Shown here in pieces: positions 1 to 8,235 of a DNA stretch of 8,235 bases (positions are counted from its first letter, which is position 1; each line of letters begins with the position of its first letter). This DNA comes from Burkholderiales bacterium (lineage in GTDB: Bacteria > Pseudomonadota > Gammaproteobacteria > Burkholderiales > Burkholderiaceae_A). The stretch is taken from contig JAURCW010000050.1 in NCBI GenBank assembly GCA_030828265.1, forward strand, positions 1 through 8,235, written 5' to 3'. Under the pieces are notes generated by a model that did not search any database, was not told the DNA's origin, and saw only the letters and a list, made by a program, of their open reading frames with translations. Made by a program: the position numbers and the translations under genes.

Positions 1-2855
1 AGGTTCGTATTCTTCCAGGACGAGAATACCCACGCGATGCCGAGTCGGCTGCAAAGCTGCGAACCCGTTGGCGCGAGACTTTTGAGGGGGATCCCTCACG
101 TTGTTCACTCTATAAGGATGCGGGCAACGGGCTGTTTGGCCCTGGCATTGAGTACTACCTACCCCTTCTTTTTGATGAGCTTGCCGATTTATCGGCCTAC
201 CTTCATCCGCAAGCCCAGGTTCTTCTTGTTGGTGACGTTCAAAACCATTTTGAGCAGACCTTTGGCGAGGTCAAAACACGCTGGGAGTTTCTTCGCCACG
301 ATATTGAACGACCAGTCCTTCCCCCCGAGACCATTCTTGTTCCCGTCCATCAGTTCAATCAGACCCTTAGCCGGTGGGGTCAGACGCTTTTGTCAGAAAC
401 GCGCGAGCAGTCCGTCACCCAGGCGGCACCGGATGTTCGCGCCGACCGACAGGCCAACCCCGTGCTGGCACGGTTACGCTTAGCCATTGACGAGGGAATA
501 AAAGAAGATCTCACCACGGTCGTCTGTGTCGACACCGATGGGCGTCGAGAAACACTGGCTGAGATGCTTGAGGACTCCGGCATTGGTTTTGATCGATGCG
601 AGCTCACGGAGCTTCCAAGTCTTCTTCACAACTCAAGCCAAGCCAAGAGGCAAAGCCCGGGGGCAGGCTGCCTGCTTACCGTAAGCCCATTCCATCAAGG
701 CTTCAAGGCCCCTGCCCTGGGCCTTGTTCTTATTACCGAGTTTGAGCTCTTTGCCGATCTGCAAAGGCGCCAGCGGCATGGCCAACGAGCCAAACAGACC
801 AATGTGGACGCCATCATTCGCGATCTTTCGGAGCTCAAGATCAACGACCCTGTGGTCCATCTGCAGCACGGCGTTGGTCGCTACCAAGGCCTTATCAACA
901 TGGACCTTGGTGACGGGCCCAATGAGTTTTTGCACCTGGTCTATGCAGAGAACTCAGTCTTGTATGTGCCCGTCGCTCAGCTCCACCTCATTAGTCGTTA
1001 CAGCGGCAGTGACCCCGACTCCGCTCCACTTCACCGGCTTGGGGGAGGTCAATGGGAGAAGGCAAAATCAAAGGCCGCGAAACAAGCAAAAGATACCGCT
1101 GCCGAGTTGCTCAACCTCTATGCAAGACGCGCAGCACGCGAAGGCCATGCCTTTGCCTTTCAGGCCTCAGACTACGAACGCTTTGCCGACGGCTTTGGCT
1201 TTGAAGAAACGCCTGACCAGCTTGCCGCCATTCACGCAGTGGTTCAGGACATGGTCTCCGGCAAGCCCATGGACCGTCTCGTCTGTGGCGATGTTGGCTT
1301 TGGTAAGACAGAGGTTGCTCTGCGCGCCGCGTTTGTAGCCGTGATGGATGGCAAACAGGTTGCCGTCTTGTGCCCGACAACACTCCTTGCCGAGCAGCAC
1401 TTTCAGACCTTTCGCGATCGCTTCTCCGCCTGGCCCGTAAAACTTGCAGAACTCTCGCGGTTTAAATCGGGCAAGGAAGTTAACGAGTCACTCGAGGAGC
1501 TCGCCAAAGGTCGCCTCGACATTGTGATTGGAACCCATCAGCTGCTCTCGGCCCGTACCCAGTTTCAAAGGCTTGGTCTCATTATTATTGATGAAGAGCA
1601 CCGCTTTGGAGTACGCCAAAAAGAGGCACTTAAGAATTTACGCGCCGAGGTGGACGTTCTTACGCTCACCGCCACACCCATTCCCCGCACCCTTGCCATG
1701 AGCATGGAAGGCATTCGTGACTTCTCCATTATTGCAACAGCACCGCAGAAGCGCCTCGCCATTAAAACCATGGTGAGACAAGACTCCGACGGCACCGTGC
1801 GCGAGGCCTTACTACGCGAGCTACGACGTGGTGGTCAGGCGTATGTCTTACATAACCAGGTTGAGACCATTCAGCATCGACTTGAGATGCTTCAGGCGCT
1901 TTTGCCCGAGGCTCGAGTGGGTGTGGCCCACGGACAGCTGCCTGAGCGAGAACTTGAACAGGTGATGAGAGACTTTCACCAGCAGCGCATTAATGTGCTC
2001 TTGTGCACAACCATTATTGAAACCGGTATTGATGTTCCTACCGCCAACACCATCGTCATCTACCGCGCCGACCGCTTTGGCTTGGCGCAGCTCCACCAGC
2101 TTAGAGGCCGTGTAGGCCGTTCGCATCATCAGGCCTATGCCTATCTTCTTGTTCCTGATGAAGAGTCGATTACCCGAGATGCCAAGAAAAGACTCGAGGC
2201 CATTACTTCCATGGAAGAGCTCGGGAGCGGCTTTTTCCTTGCCATGCACGACCTGGAGATTCGCGGTGCTGGCGAGGTCTTGGGCGATAGCCAGTCGGGC
2301 AATATGACCGAGGTTGGCTTTCAGCTTTATGCCGACATGCTGCAAGAGGCAGTAAGTGCACTTAAAGCAGGCCGCGAGCCCGATCTCGACACCCCAGTAA
2401 CGAGCGTGACTGAAATTCAGCTCCATCTGCCTGCGCTTTTACCGGAAGACTACTGCCAAGACATTCGCGAACGACTCTCGCTTTACAAACGCATGGCAAG
2501 TGCCGAGTCACAAGAGGACCTCTCGGACCTACAAGAGGAGCTGATTGACAGGTTTGGAAAGCTGCCCGAGCCGGCCAAAGCCTTACTCGAAACTCACCGG
2601 CTTCGTCTACGCTGCAAGGCCTGGAACATTATTAAAATTGATGCAGGGCCCGAACGCGTTGCCGTTCAGTTTGGGCCGAACGCTTCGGTCAATCCAGCCA
2701 AGGTAATTAAACTTATTCAAACTGATACTCGGTTTCGACTTCTGGGTAACGACCGGTTACGCGCAGACATTGCCTCGTCAAAACTGCCCGAGCGCCTCCA
2801 GGTTCTGCAGACGGTTTTTCAGCAGGTCCTTGATATCAACCCCACAACACCTTAA
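1..2855 (+). CDS. mfd: Transcription-repair coupling factor Mfd (5' partial)
   Basis: Mfd is the superfamily 2 DNA translocase that removes stalled RNA polymerase from template lesions and recruits UvrA for nucleotide excision repair. The frame is open from the left edge (first full codon at base 3) with no stop, so the gene starts upstream. About 950 residues are present against about 1150 in E. coli, so roughly 200 N-terminal residues are missing. Counting window codons: 1-120 match the UvrB-like N-terminal module (GIEYYLPLLF); about 275-335 form the CarD-like RNA polymerase interaction domain (VVHLQHGVGRYQG, LYVPVAQLHLISRY). The helicase core has Walker A GDVGFGKT (429-436), DEEH (530-533), TATP (556-559) and motif VI QLRGRVGR (699-706). 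The RecG-like translocation motif follows (DLEIRGAGEVLG), then the C-terminal regulatory TRCF domain from about 803. All key motifs are intact. An internal TTG at 390 is not the start, because homology continues well upstream. serB follows after 14 bases. Confidence 0.98.
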   Translation, partial: VRILPGREYPRDAESAAKLRTRWRETFEGDPSRCSLYKDAGNGLFGPGIEYYLPLLFDELADLSAYLHPQAQVLLVGDVQNHFEQTFGEVKTRWEFLRHDIERPVLPPETILVPVHQFNQTLSRWGQTLLSETREQSVTQAAPDVRADRQANPVLARLRLAIDEGIKEDLTTVVCVDTDGRRETLAEMLEDSGIGFDRCELTELPSLLHNSSQAKRQSPGAGCLLTVSPFHQGFKAPALGLVLITEFELFADLQRRQRHGQRAKQTNVDAIIRDLSELKINDPVVHLQHGVGRYQGLINMDLGDGPNEFLHLVYAENSVLYVPVAQLHLISRYSGSDPDSAPLHRLGGGQWEKAKSKAAKQAKDTAAELLNLYARRAAREGHAFAFQASDYERFADGFGFEETPDQLAAIHAVVQDMVSGKPMDRLVCGDVGFGKTEVALRAAFVAVMDGKQVAVLCPTTLLAEQHFQTFRDRFSAWPVKLAELSRFKSGKEVNESLEELAKGRLDIVIGTHQLLSARTQFQRLGLIIIDEEHRFGVRQKEALKNLRAEVDVLTLTATPIPRTLAMSMEGIRDFSIIATAPQKRLAIKTMVRQDSDGTVREALLRELRRGGQAYVLHNQVETIQHRLEMLQALLPEARVGVAHGQLPERELEQVMRDFHQQRINVLLCTTIIETGIDVPTANTIVIYRADRFGLAQLHQLRGRVGRSHHQAYAYLLVPDEESITRDAKKRLEAITSMEELGSGFFLAMHDLEIRGAGEVLGDSQSGNMTEVGFQLYADMLQEAVSALKAGREPDLDTPVTSVTEIQLHLPALLPEDYCQDIRERLSLYKRMASAESQEDLSDLQEELIDRFGKLPEPAKALLETHRLRLRCKAWNIIKIDAGPERVAVQFGPNASVNPAKVIKLIQTDTRFRLLGNDRLRADIASSKLPERLQVLQTVFQQVLDINPTTP

Positions 2856-2857
2856 GC

Positions 2858-2865
2858 AGAAAGAG
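2858..2865 (+). promoter_or_regulatory. Weak ribosome binding site for serB
   Basis: The 14 bases between the mfd stop and the serB ATG contain AGAAAGAG, a purine-rich stretch ending four bases before the ATG. It is only a partial Shine-Dalgarno match. No promoter or terminator fits in the gap, so serB is probably translated from the mfd transcript or from a promoter inside mfd. Confidence 0.4.
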
Positions 2866-2869
2866 CACC

Positions 2870-3823
2870 ATGCACGCCCTTAACGAAGACATTACCGGCC
2901 AATCCCAGCTTTATTTTTTGCAACCAGGGACAGGCATAAATGGTGAAGAACGCCTAGGGGCAGGTGACTTTCTGCAGCGAGTAAAAGCCCTGCTTCAGTC
3001 TTTTCAATATGGCCCAAACGATCTTCGCACCCTAAGCCCAGTCGATCGGCCTGCTTGCATCAAGCTCTCGGGTGCTTGCCTTCAGGTCATAGATCAGGCT
3101 TTACTTAAAGGGCTTCGCACCGATTGCAAGGCGCAGGGTATCGACTTGGTTGTTATGGCCAAGCCCAGAGCCCTTGCAAGCTATAAGCTGCTTGCAATGG
3201 ATATGGACTCCACCGTCATCTCCATCGAATGCCTGGACGAGGTCGCTGACTTCTGCGGTAAGAAGGCTGAAGTGGCAAGCATTACCGAGGCAGCCATGCG
3301 TGGCGAGATTACCGACTATGCCGAGAGCCTACGCCGGCGCGTTGCCTTTCTTAAAGATCTATCAACCGAGGCCTTGCAAAGCGTCTTGACCGAAAGGCTG
3401 CGCTTTAACCCTGGAGCAAAAGAGCTGGTGACCGCGGCAAAATCAGCCGGTCTTCATTGCCTGCTGGTGTCGGGTGGCTTTCACCCCTTTACGGGCTACG
3501 TTGCTAAAACACTTGGCTTTGATGAGATTCACTGCAACACGCTTGGCATGCAGAACGGCAAGCTGACCGGTGAGGTTATCGGGCCAATTGTGGACGGCAA
3601 TGCAAAAAAGGTAGCTCTTCTTAAGGCGGCAACCGCCCTGGGTATTCATGCACCCCATCAAGCCATTGCCATTGGCGATGGGGCAAACGACCTGCTCATG
3701 ATGACCGAGGTTCACCTTAGCCTTGCCTATCGAGCCAAGCCCGTTGTCGCCAATCAGGCCGCAGCCCAGTTTAACTTCGCAGACCTCGATAGCCTATTGG
3801 ACTGCCTGATCGACGAAAATTAG
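2870..3823 (+). CDS. serB: Phosphoserine phosphatase SerB
   Basis: SerB hydrolyses O-phospho-L-serine to serine and phosphate, the last step of the phosphorylated serine pathway; it is a cytosolic Mg2+-dependent HAD-family enzyme. The product has 317 residues, close to E. coli SerB (about 322). All HAD motifs are present: motif I DMDST at 111-115, with D111 as the expected nucleophile and D113 as acid/base. The substrate-binding stretch IECLDE lies at 119-124 and AMRGEI at 142-147. Motif II is S201 in VSGGF, motif III is K247, and motif IV is GDGANDL at 269-275. The first 110 residues form a separate N-terminal region, as in other SerB proteins, where an ACT-like fold is expected; I cannot recognise it from residues alone. 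The ATG at 2870 is the only ATG before residue 96 and sits 14 bases after mfd, which supports it. Codirectional spacing suggests cotranscription with mfd. The gene ends 3 bases from the opposing ybiT stop. Confidence 0.95.
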   Translation: MHALNEDITGQSQLYFLQPGTGINGEERLGAGDFLQRVKALLQSFQYGPNDLRTLSPVDRPACIKLSGACLQVIDQALLKGLRTDCKAQGIDLVVMAKPRALASYKLLAMDMDSTVISIECLDEVADFCGKKAEVASITEAAMRGEITDYAESLRRRVAFLKDLSTEALQSVLTERLRFNPGAKELVTAAKSAGLHCLLVSGGFHPFTGYVAKTLGFDEIHCNTLGMQNGKLTGEVIGPIVDGNAKKVALLKAATALGIHAPHQAIAIGDGANDLLMMTEVHLSLAYRAKPVVANQAAAQFNFADLDSLLDCLIDEN

Positions 3824-3826
3824 ACC

Positions 3827-5443
3827 TTAGGCCTCAAGCCCCTCGCTGCTTAGGTAATCATCGTAAGAGCCTTTGAAGTCAATAAGGCCTCCATCGCCCT
3901 TAAGAATGATGATGCGATTGGCAACCGCGTTCACAAACTCTCGATCGTGACTCACAACGAATAAAGTACCTTGGTACTTTTCAAGCGCCAGCTGCAGCGA
4001 CTCAATGGACTCCATATCCAAATGGTTCGTGGGCTCATCAAGTACGAGTACGTTTGATCGCTCAAGCATGAGCCGACCAAAGCTCATGCGATGCTTCTCA
4101 CCCCCGGAAAGCACCCTCACCTGCTTCGCAACATCATCACCTGAGAACAAGAGCCGACCAAGAATAGAGCGCAGGGCCTGGTCGTCATCACCCTCTTGCG
4201 CGTAGTTCTGTAGCCACGAGGTTAAGGTTGCTTCCTTCTCAAACTCGGGATAAACGTCTTGCGCCATGTAGCCAAGCTGGGCATTCTCAGACCATTTCAC
4301 TAGGCCGTCATCAACGGCAATGCCATTGTGGTCGAGCCCAACAAGGCATTTAATAAGCGTAGATTTTCCCGCGCCATTTGGTCCAACAACTGCGATCTTC
4401 TCTCCCGCCTCCACCATGAGAGATACCCTCTTCAAAACGTCCTGGCCATCGTAGGACTTGGAAATGCTTTGAAGATGAACCGCCTGGCGGTAAAGCTGCT
4501 TGGCCTGTTCGAAACGAATGTAAGGGTTTTGCCTTGACGAAGGCCGCACCTCGACCGATTCCGACTGTATTTTCTCAATGAGCTTACGACGCGATGTGGC
4601 CTGCTTGGCCTTACTTTTGTTTGCCGCAAAACGCCTTACAAACTCCTGTAACTCCGAAACGCGCTCCTTGCTCTTCGCATTCGCCGCCATCAATCGTGCA
4701 CGAGCCTCCGACGACGCCAACATGTAATCGTCGTAGTTGCCAGGGTAAATTCGAATATCCCCGTAGTCGACATCGGCCATGTGTGTGCAGACCGAATTCA
4801 AGAAATGGCGATCGTGCGAAATGATAATCATGGTGCAGTCACGATCGTTCAAGAGACCTTCGAGCCAGCGGATGGTGTCAATGTCAAGGTTATTGGTTGG
4901 CTCATCAAGCAAAAGTACATCGGGGTCGCTAAAAAGCGCCTGTGCAAGAAGAACCCTTAGCTTCCATCCTGGAGCAATCTCGCTCATGGGACCGTTGTGT
5001 TGCTCCAGAGCAATGCCAGCACCTAAAAGCAGCTCGCCTGCTCGAGCCTCGGCGGTGTAGCCGTCGAACTCGGCAAATTTTGCCTCCAGGTCGGCTGCTC
5101 GCATGTAATCGTCTTCGCTTGCGTCCGGGTTCGCGTAAATGGCGTCGCGCTCGGTCATGGCAGCCCACATCTCTTCGTGACCCATCATCACCACATCAAT
5201 CACGCGGTGATCCTCGTAAGCAAACTGGTCTTGACGGAGCTTTCCAAGGCGAACACCGGGCTCTTTGATAACCTCCCCTGAGCTCTGCTCGAGGTCGCCT
5301 CCAAGAATCTTCATGAAGGTGGATTTGCCGCATCCGTTTGCCCCAATAAGCCCATAACGATGGCCATTGCCGAACTTGACACTGACATTCTCAAACAGGG
5401 GCTTGGCCCCAAATTGCATAGTGATATTTGCGGTTGAGAGCAT
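3827..5443 (-). CDS. ybiT: ABC-F family ATPase, YbiT type
   Basis: This is a soluble tandem-ATPase ABC protein of the ABC-F family, whose studied members act on the ribosome E site rather than in transport. It has no membrane segments. From the ATG at 5443 the product has 538 residues (E. coli YbiT about 530). Domain 1 has Walker A GANGCGKS (34-41), a degenerate signature IAPGWKLRV, Walker [12 protein letters not shown] with catalytic E181, and H-loop H210. The linker, about 239-319, is charged and contains RQATSR-like and [12 protein letters not shown] stretches typical of YbiT. Domain 2 has Walker A GPNGAGKS (354-361), signature LSGGE (445-449), Walker [12 protein letters not shown] with E470, and H499. 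The family is recognised from near-identical segments such as [14 protein letters not shown] and [15 protein letters not shown] chose the start [11 protein letters not shown] because it matches the family N terminus and has a strong Shine-Dalgarno; an ATG at 5461 would add six residues and overlap purL by 19 bases. It is probably translated from the purL message. Confidence 0.95.
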   Translation of the reverse strand: MLSTANITMQFGAKPLFENVSVKFGNGHRYGLIGANGCGKSTFMKILGGDLEQSSGEVIKEPGVRLGKLRQDQFAYEDHRVIDVVMMGHEEMWAAMTERDAIYANPDASEDDYMRAADLEAKFAEFDGYTAEARAGELLLGAGIALEQHNGPMSEIAPGWKLRVLLAQALFSDPDVLLLDEPTNNLDIDTIRWLEGLLNDRDCTMIIISHDRHFLNSVCTHMADVDYGDIRIYPGNYDDYMLASSEARARLMAANAKSKERVSELQEFVRRFAANKSKAKQATSRRKLIEKIQSESVEVRPSSRQNPYIRFEQAKQLYRQAVHLQSISKSYDGQDVLKRVSLMVEAGEKIAVVGPNGAGKSTLIKCLVGLDHNGIAVDDGLVKWSENAQLGYMAQDVYPEFEKEATLTSWLQNYAQEGDDDQALRSILGRLLFSGDDVAKQVRVLSGGEKHRMSFGRLMLERSNVLVLDEPTNHLDMESIESLQLALEKYQGTLFVVSHDREFVNAVANRIIILKGDGGLIDFKGSYDDYLSSEGLEA

Positions 5444-8235
5444 TAAACCTTCCTTACCCATTCATAGGCATTCTTGAAAAAGACAGCCCATGGTGAAAAA
5501 TCGTTAAATGTTTTGAAGGACTCTGGCGCCCAAGAAAACTGAACGTTCCTAAAAACCCTTTCGGGATGAGGCATCAAAACAAGAACCCTTCCGTCCTCAT
5601 TCGTAAAGCCAGTGAGTCCATCGGGGGATCCGTTCGGGTTGGCAGGGTAAAGATGGGCTGGCTTTCCATCGTCAGTGAACCGAAGCGCCCCATGCGATTG
5701 AACCCTCGCCTCTTTACCTTCTCCCCAAGAGGCACGACCCTCCCCATGTGAAACAACCACTGGAAGACGCGCACCCTGCATATCCTGGAAAAAGATAGAG
5801 TTCGACTCGAGCACTTCAACCATGGAGAGCCGAGCCTCGAACTGTTCGGAGGCGTTGGGCAAGAAGGTTGGCCAGCCCTCAGCACCTGGAATGATCGAAC
5901 GAAGTCTTGCCATCATTTGGCAGCCGTTGCAGACTCCAAGTGCAAAGCGGTCTTGGCGTTCAAAGAAAGCTGTGAAGGTATCGCGAAGGCTGTTGTTCAG
6001 AAGAATTGAGCTCGCCCAGCCATTGCCTGCACCCAGGACGTCGCCAAACGAAAACCCGCCGCAGGCAACTAGACCGGCCATCGAGTCAAGGTCAATCCGC
6101 CGCTCGAGCAGGTCTGTCATATGAACATCCCAGGCTTCAAACCCTGCTGCCTCAAAGGCCGCAGCCATCTCCACCTGCCCATTCACTCCCTGCTCTCGAA
6201 GAATGGCAATACGAGGCTTTGAGAGTGCAAGCGCCACTGACGTCACGGCGGCAGAGCCCTTCCCCTCCTGGGTAGCGCTGCCTAACTCAGAAAGTCGCCT
6301 GGCCAAGGGCTGGGGGAGATAAACCTCAGGTGCCTTGGGCGGATGCAGGGCCTCAAAGGCCTGCTTGGCTAACGTGGGGTTGTCACGTCGAGAGGCAAAC
6401 TCAAAACTGACGGTCGTCCAGCTTTCCTGAAGTCGCGCCCTGGGCTGCTGAAAGACACACTTGGCATCGCGGTAAATTTCGATCTGATCACGCGTGTTCG
6501 CATAACCGATCTCATGCGCCGACGAGGACAGGCCGTGCTTACGCAGGATATCCATAAACTCTGAGCGCCGTTCACGAGCAACCTGCAGAACCACACCAAG
6601 CTCTTCATTAAAGAGGGCCTTTAACGTTAACTCATCGCGCTGAACAGCCACTTGCTCCGGCCGAATTTTAAAGTCGCCCCAGTCCGCTGCAACAGGATCG
6701 ATGGTAAGAAGATCGAGGTTCAGCGTTAGGCCACAACGACCCGCGAAGGCCATCTCGGCCAGGCAAGCAAGAAGCCCACCGTCGGAGCGATCGTGATAGG
6801 CAAACACTAAGCCCTCGTGACTGCGCGCTTCTTGGCAGACCCGGTGCAGGCGACGCAGACTTTCTGCATCATCTAGGTTTGGTGCCTCGCCCCCGAACTC
6901 ACCGAGTAACTGGGCAAGAATAGAACCGCCCATGCGCTGCTTACCGGCTGCAAGGTCGATGAGAATAAGAACGGTATCGCCACGATCGGCCCGCAAGACC
7001 GGTGTCCAGGCTTGGCGAACGTCTTCAACCGGGGTCACCGCGGTAAGCACCAGAGAAACAGGCGAAATCACCGAGCGCTTCTGACCTGAATCGTCCCAGC
7101 CGGTTCGCATGCTCAATGAGTCTTTACCAACAGGAATGGAGAGCCCCAGCTGAGGGCAAAGCTCCATGGCCAGGTTTTGGACGGCATCGTAAAGTGCGGC
7201 GTCCTGACCCTTCTCGCCACAGGCCGCCATCCAGTTCGCACAGAGTTTGACATTGGCAAGATCATCAACCGGTGCGCTAAACAAATTGGTTAGGGCCTCA
7301 CCCAGGGCCATGCGCACGGAGGCCACTGAATCGGTAACAGCAAGGGGCTGACGTTCACCAAGGGCTATGGCCTGACCCCCGAAACCCTTGAAATCCCAAA
7401 GCGTGATGGCAGCATCCGCCACAGGCGTCTGCCAGGGTCCAACCATCTGGTCACGGGCCGTAAGACCGCCCACGGTCCGATCGCCAATGGTGATTAAAAA
7501 CTCCTTACTCGCTACCGTTGGGTGGGCTAGGACTTTATGAATACAGTCTTCAAGCGAATGCCCCACCAGGTCAAGCGGCTCGGCGCTGGTCCGATGCCTT
7601 TCAACATCACGCTGCATACGTGGTGGCTTACCAAGTAGAACCGACAAAGGCATATCAACAGGGTCCGTCGGGTTCTTGGATACCTCTGTCATTTCGTTGG
7701 ACGGCGCCAGCGCCTCAGCCTGGTGGGCTAGGAGCCTAAGACGGTCTTGCGAGTGGGCACGCCCCACCACCGCAAAAGGACAACGTTCGCGCTGAGCAAG
7801 CGATTGAAACAACGGCAGATGCTCTTCAGAAATCGCAAGCACGTAACGCTCTTGGGACTCGTTGCACCAGACCTCGGCAGGGGACATGGAGTGGTCTTCA
7901 ATCGGAACCTGACTGAGCTGAAAGTCAGCACCCATACCCGCACCATGAACAAGCTCCGGAAATGCGTTCGAAAGCCCACCCGCCCCAACGTCGTGAATAG
8001 AAAGGATTGGGTTATTGGGCCCTAAGGCCACACAGGCATCAATCACCTCTTGTGCGCGGCGCTGCATTTCGGGGTTGCCTCGCTGAACCGAATCAAAATC
8101 AAGCTGCGCCGAATTCACACCCGAATCCACCGAGCTAGCGGCGCCACCGCCAAGACCAATTCGCATGCCAGGTCCACCCAGTTGAACCAGCAAGGCCCCC
8201 TCTGGGATGGGCTTCTTAAAGCTAAAGTGGTCGTG
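5443..8235 (-). CDS. purL: Phosphoribosylformylglycinamidine synthase PurL (5' partial)
   Basis: PurL converts FGAR, glutamine and ATP to FGAM, the fourth step of de novo purine synthesis. The frame is open to base 8235, so the gene starts beyond the window; 930 C-terminal residues are present, and about 365 are missing compared with E. coli (about 1295). This is the large single-chain form with its own glutaminase domain. Counting window codons, the synthetase part shows [17 protein letters not shown] (about 18-34), [16 protein letters not shown] (about 80-95), [10 protein letters not shown] (about 123-132), RDQMVGPWQ and [12 protein letters not shown] (about 367-378). The glutamine amidotransferase domain starts near 674 ([12 protein letters not shown]), with nucleophile C768 in GVCNGCQM and triad residues H890 and E892 in [14 protein letters not shown] and YPANPNGSP are also conserved. 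A TTG at 8193 sits inside the conserved [10 protein letters not shown] segment and is not the start. Both catalytic halves look intact. ybiT follows with a one-base stop/start overlap. Confidence 0.98.
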   Translation of the reverse strand, partial: HDHFSFKKPIPEGALLVQLGGPGMRIGLGGGAASSVDSGVNSAQLDFDSVQRGNPEMQRRAQEVIDACVALGPNNPILSIHDVGAGGLSNAFPELVHGAGMGADFQLSQVPIEDHSMSPAEVWCNESQERYVLAISEEHLPLFQSLAQRERCPFAVVGRAHSQDRLRLLAHQAEALAPSNEMTEVSKNPTDPVDMPLSVLLGKPPRMQRDVERHRTSAEPLDLVGHSLEDCIHKVLAHPTVASKEFLITIGDRTVGGLTARDQMVGPWQTPVADAAITLWDFKGFGGQAIALGERQPLAVTDSVASVRMALGEALTNLFSAPVDDLANVKLCANWMAACGEKGQDAALYDAVQNLAMELCPQLGLSIPVGKDSLSMRTGWDDSGQKRSVISPVSLVLTAVTPVEDVRQAWTPVLRADRGDTVLILIDLAAGKQRMGGSILAQLLGEFGGEAPNLDDAESLRRLHRVCQEARSHEGLVFAYHDRSDGGLLACLAEMAFAGRCGLTLNLDLLTIDPVAADWGDFKIRPEQVAVQRDELTLKALFNEELGVVLQVARERRSEFMDILRKHGLSSSAHEIGYANTRDQIEIYRDAKCVFQQPRARLQESWTTVSFEFASRRDNPTLAKQAFEALHPPKAPEVYLPQPLARRLSELGSATQEGKGSAAVTSVALALSKPRIAILREQGVNGQVEMAAAFEAAGFEAWDVHMTDLLERRIDLDSMAGLVACGGFSFGDVLGAGNGWASSILLNNSLRDTFTAFFERQDRFALGVCNGCQMMARLRSIIPGAEGWPTFLPNASEQFEARLSMVEVLESNSIFFQDMQGARLPVVVSHGEGRASWGEGKEARVQSHGALRFTDDGKPAHLYPANPNGSPDGLTGFTNEDGRVLVLMPHPERVFRNVQFSWAPESFKTFNDFSPWAVFFKNAYEWVRKV
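5448..5455 (-). promoter_or_regulatory. Strong Shine-Dalgarno for ybiT inside the purL tail
   Basis: On the minus strand the sequence reads AAGGAAGG, four bases, then ATG at 5443-5441. This is a strong match to the anti-Shine-Dalgarno sequence at a workable distance, and it decides the ybiT start in favour of 5443 over the ATG at 5461, which lies upstream of this site. The site is within the last codons of purL, so ribosomes finishing purL pass over it. The purL stop TAA and the ybiT ATG share one base (TAATG). Confidence 0.8.

Noticed and set aside
37..483. Open frame of 148 codons at the left edge
   Set aside because: The frame beginning at base 3 encodes clear Mfd sequence through this whole stretch, so this is an out-of-frame reading.
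663..675. Perfect inverted repeat GCAGGCTGCCTGC
   Set aside because: It has six-base arms with a single central base, lies inside mfd coding sequence and is not followed by a T-run. It is not a terminator and there is no second copy that would suggest an operator.
724..1338. Open frame of 204 codons on the plus strand within mfd, in another frame
   Set aside because: It overlaps the conserved RNA polymerase interaction domain and Walker A region of mfd. Its translation is rich in Ser, Thr, Pro and Trp with no domain, as expected for an out-of-frame reading.
1848..2426. Open frame of 192 codons antisense to mfd
   Set aside because: It lies wholly within the helicase core of mfd, which is strongly conserved in the other strand, and its translation matches no family I recognise. 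It is best explained as a shadow of mfd codon use.
4951..4983. Degenerate first ABC signature (APGWK in place of LSGG) in the YbiT-type protein
   Set aside because: E. coli YbiT has the same kind of replacement, so this is a family trait and not a sign of decay.
5470..5512. Possible promoter elements in the AT-rich purL tail upstream of ybiT
   Set aside because: No pair of -35 and -10 like hexamers with 16-18 base spacing could be found on the minus strand. A TTGAAA on the plus strand has no suitably placed -10 and would face into purL in antisense.
7192..7200. AAGTGCGGC, resembling the Pasteurellaceae uptake signal core AAGTGCGGT
   Set aside because: I noticed only this one copy, it differs at the last base, it lies within purL coding sequence, and the proteins do not point to Pasteurellaceae. 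It is most likely chance.

Overview
The window is a stretch of bacterial core chromosome holding four protein genes and almost no non-coding DNA. On the plus strand are mfd (5' end cut off by the window start) and serB. On the minus strand are purL (5' end cut off by the window end) and, downstream of it, an ABC-F ATPase gene of the YbiT type. The two gene pairs converge, with serB and ybiT meeting tail to tail. Nothing in the window looks like a mobile element, RNA gene, CRISPR array or defence system, and all four reading frames are intact.

Organism: the proteins read as proteobacterial. The SerB segment around AAMRGEI, the PurL segment [15 protein letters not shown] and the long single-chain PurL look most like Betaproteobacteria (Burkholderiales) as I remember those families. 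GC content is moderate, roughly mid-50s percent by eye. I cannot place it at genus level from the sequence alone.

Layout: bases 1-2855 encode the last 950 residues of the transcription-repair coupling factor. After 14 bases, serB runs 2870-3823. Three bases separate the serB stop from the ybiT stop. ybiT runs on the minus strand 5443-3827, and its ATG overlaps the purL stop by one base (TAATG), with a strong Shine-Dalgarno sequence inside the purL tail. purL fills the rest to base 8235, giving its last 930 residues.

Functionally the genes are separate housekeeping activities: transcription-coupled DNA repair, the last step of serine synthesis, a ribosome-associated ATPase, and the fourth step of purine synthesis. 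No shared pathway is evident. The points worth a second look are the compact junctions: the purL-ybiT stop/start overlap and the 3-base convergent junction. I found no convincing evidence of an undescribed system here.
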